From contig BLXT01004220.1 in NCBI GenBank assembly GCA_019648995.1, forward strand, positions 324,405-345,962: DNA of 21,558 bases, given 5' to 3'. The stretch comes from Plakobranchus ocellatus. Its lineage: Eukaryota > Mollusca > Gastropoda > Plakobranchidae. A program made the translations under genes and the position numbers. The first letter of the stretch is position 1. Each line of letters starts with the position of its first letter. Shown piece by piece: positions 20,113-21,558 of the stretch. Under the pieces are notes generated by a model. That model made no database searches. It was given only the letters and a program-made list of their open reading frames with translations, and was not told the origin of the DNA.

Positions 20113-20700
20113 TTCTCGGGCCGAACGAGGACCTTATAGCCTGAGAAAATTTTGTATAGAGCGAGCCTAGTGCGCATACTTATCATTGTTTTACTTATTT
20201 GATTGTTTTCTCTCTCGTTATCTCCACCCCTCTTTTTTTTTCGATAATAGCGGATTAGAAGATGACATGAACAATTCAACGCCTTTCCTACTTTTAGCTT
20301 CAATGCACCCAAAAGGCGAATAAAACAAATCTACAATTCATATCTCCTGTTATGTGTTTATTCAGTTGTCTGTGCAAGTTAATTCTTTATCGTCTGCGCC
20401 CATTTCTTTTTTCTTCTTTTTTCCTCATTGAGTGCTCGATATTAGATTCCTTTTTTGTCAATTAATCTCTGTGTTCGAATGTTAAAAGCAGGTAAAAAGA
20501 TTTTTTTCTTTTTTAACTTTGCATGCTTACAAAGTATTTTTTTTTTTAATTAAAAGTTTTCCCCAGGCAAATGAAGGAGTTTTAGCAGTTTCAATGCATA
20601 TTTGTGCACAACTGTTTCGAGCAATTATCATAGAATTGTTAAGAAATTTTGAATTGTATTTAATCCCAAGTTTTATCTCCCTTTTTCTTCGAAAGATTAA

Positions 20701-20980
20701 ACCTACGTTCAGATCGAACTAACGATAACGGACGACCAATCACGGCCGTCCGACTTTGATACAAGAACTCTCAAAGTCATTTGATTGTGTTCAAACCAAG
20801 CCAACTAACGACTGAATTTTACACGTACGATCGATTCTTTACAATTACCGCTGCCATAAACTTTCTTTGATTGTCGTGTAGCCGACAGGAAAGGGAGTGG
20901 CTTGTTTATACTAGAGAACGCTGAGAGACGGTCTCGCCGCCATGCTGAAAATAGCATAGATGGAGTACGTGAAGTAGAAT
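20701..20980. promoter_or_regulatory. CpG-rich block with paired hairpins, CCAAT motif and strong-Kozak mini-ORFs
   Basis: CpG dinucleotides are clearly denser here than in the surrounding AT-rich sequence. A stem of eight pairs with one A-C mismatch (20730-20737 with 20744-20751) encloses part of a CCAAT motif (GACCAATCAC). It directly abuts a perfect 8-bp stem, GACTTTGA (20752-20759) with TCAAAGTC (20771-20778). Further on are the palindrome GAGACGGTCTC (20925-20935) and GCCGCCATG (start codon 20942). This could be an internal promoter, an alternative first exon or a conserved element; the sequence alone does not decide. Confidence 0.35.
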
Positions 20981-21396
20981 TTTACAAATATTTTTTTCAC
21001 ATCAAATGTTGATATTCTTTTCAGTATAGATTTGAAACCAGCGGCCCACAATTAGTTCAAGATGCCATGACATTGGCTTTCATCACCTATCATAGACTTT
21101 TCGGTTTTATGTTTAGGAATTTTAATCCTCCCCCTAGCCGCCTCCCACCTTTACGTACTACAAATGCGTTACGTTCAGCTTGTTTGTCTCATGTCTTGGT
21201 ATCATGGTAGGCTATTTTCGTCAAAATCAATCATTGCGATGTGATTTTATAGGAAAAACCCAGTATCTCCTTCATGTCCTTTTCTATCCCTTGTTCAGCA
21301 AATAAAAAACCACGAGCTTACTCCTAGCATCCATTTTTATCACACACGGCTGACCAACACTAGAGAAACTTAAAATAATTTAACAAAAGACGATAA

Positions 21397-21418
21397 ATAT
21401 ATATATATATATATATAT
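21397..21418. repeat. (AT)11 microsatellite
   Basis: Uninterrupted AT dinucleotide repeat near the right edge, inside inferred intron 3. Confidence 0.95.
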
Positions 21419-21558
21419 TTTGCGTGACGAAAATCATTCCTCCACTGCATAATCTAAACCAGTGAAAACATTCTTGTAGACAATCTTTACTTTCCAAAAG
21501 AACTTTTTTCAGGACTGTTTTTGCCGTTTGACTTGATAAAACTTTCATGTTATTCGGC

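Larger units (their letters stand above)
19310..21558 (+). other. Intron 3 of the METTL27-like gene (incomplete, >2.2 kb)
   Basis: Starts with GTGAGT. I looked in all frames for the expected following segment (a strand-4 hydrophobic run, then a glycine-rich loop and a K-P-G-G-type turn) and found none before the right edge. The rest of the gene is therefore inferred to lie outside. The stretch holds a weak tRNA-like segment, a CpG-rich hairpin block and an AT microsatellite. Confidence 0.6.

Overview
The window is eukaryotic DNA, most likely from an invertebrate metazoan (probably marine). It is AT-rich, has long non-coding stretches, many microsatellites, decayed LINE/SINE copies and one gene split by phase-consistent GT-AG introns. 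There is no bacterial-type gene packing. Short N runs (879-881, 10203-10207, 18942-18945) point to a draft assembly. The species cannot be fixed from the sequence alone.

Layout. 1-235 is a nearly all-purine microsatellite block. 236-2599 holds nothing I recognise apart from homopolymers and A/T-rich simple sequence. 2600-2848 is a 225-bp 5'-truncated RTE-type LINE 3' end with a 12-bp target-site duplication. 2849-6640 is mostly featureless, with a GC-richer patch (3040-3330), several A-rich, CAA and ATA/ATG repeats, and a GC-richer unassigned patch at 6181-6540. 6647-8540 is a second, longer and clearly dead RTE copy on the minus strand. It carries part of the EN-RT linker, the RT domain and the C-terminal region, with stops, frameshifts, internal deletions and a mutated catalytic aspartate. 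8580-8803 is a possible further element end running into a GAT/AAT microsatellite. 8804-16300 has no gene I can support; it contains one promoter-like CCAAT/TATA pair and a (GA)n and a (CT)n microsatellite.

The only convincing host gene starts at 16342 on the plus strand. It encodes a class I SAM-dependent methyltransferase most like METTL27 (WBSCR27). Three coding exons (16342-16432, 16914-17054, 19154-19309) join in phase to give the first 129 residues, which include the SAM-binding motif I and two following motifs. The remaining C-terminal half is not in the window, so intron 3 runs past the right edge. Intron 1 contains a pyrimidine tract and a (ATC)n array. Intron 2 contains a degenerate 22-bp minisatellite that begins at the exon 2 splice donor, a strong hairpin, a tRNA-derived SINE with an AAAC tail and a CRE-type palindrome. 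Intron 3 contains a second, weaker tRNA-like segment and a CpG-rich block with two abutting hairpins and two abutting five-codon mini-ORFs.

I found no complete novel system. The most unusual observations are the splice donor embedded in a minisatellite whose units repeat donor-like motifs, the paired hairpin block at 20730-20778, and the two RTE 3' ends in opposite orientation about 3.8 kb apart.
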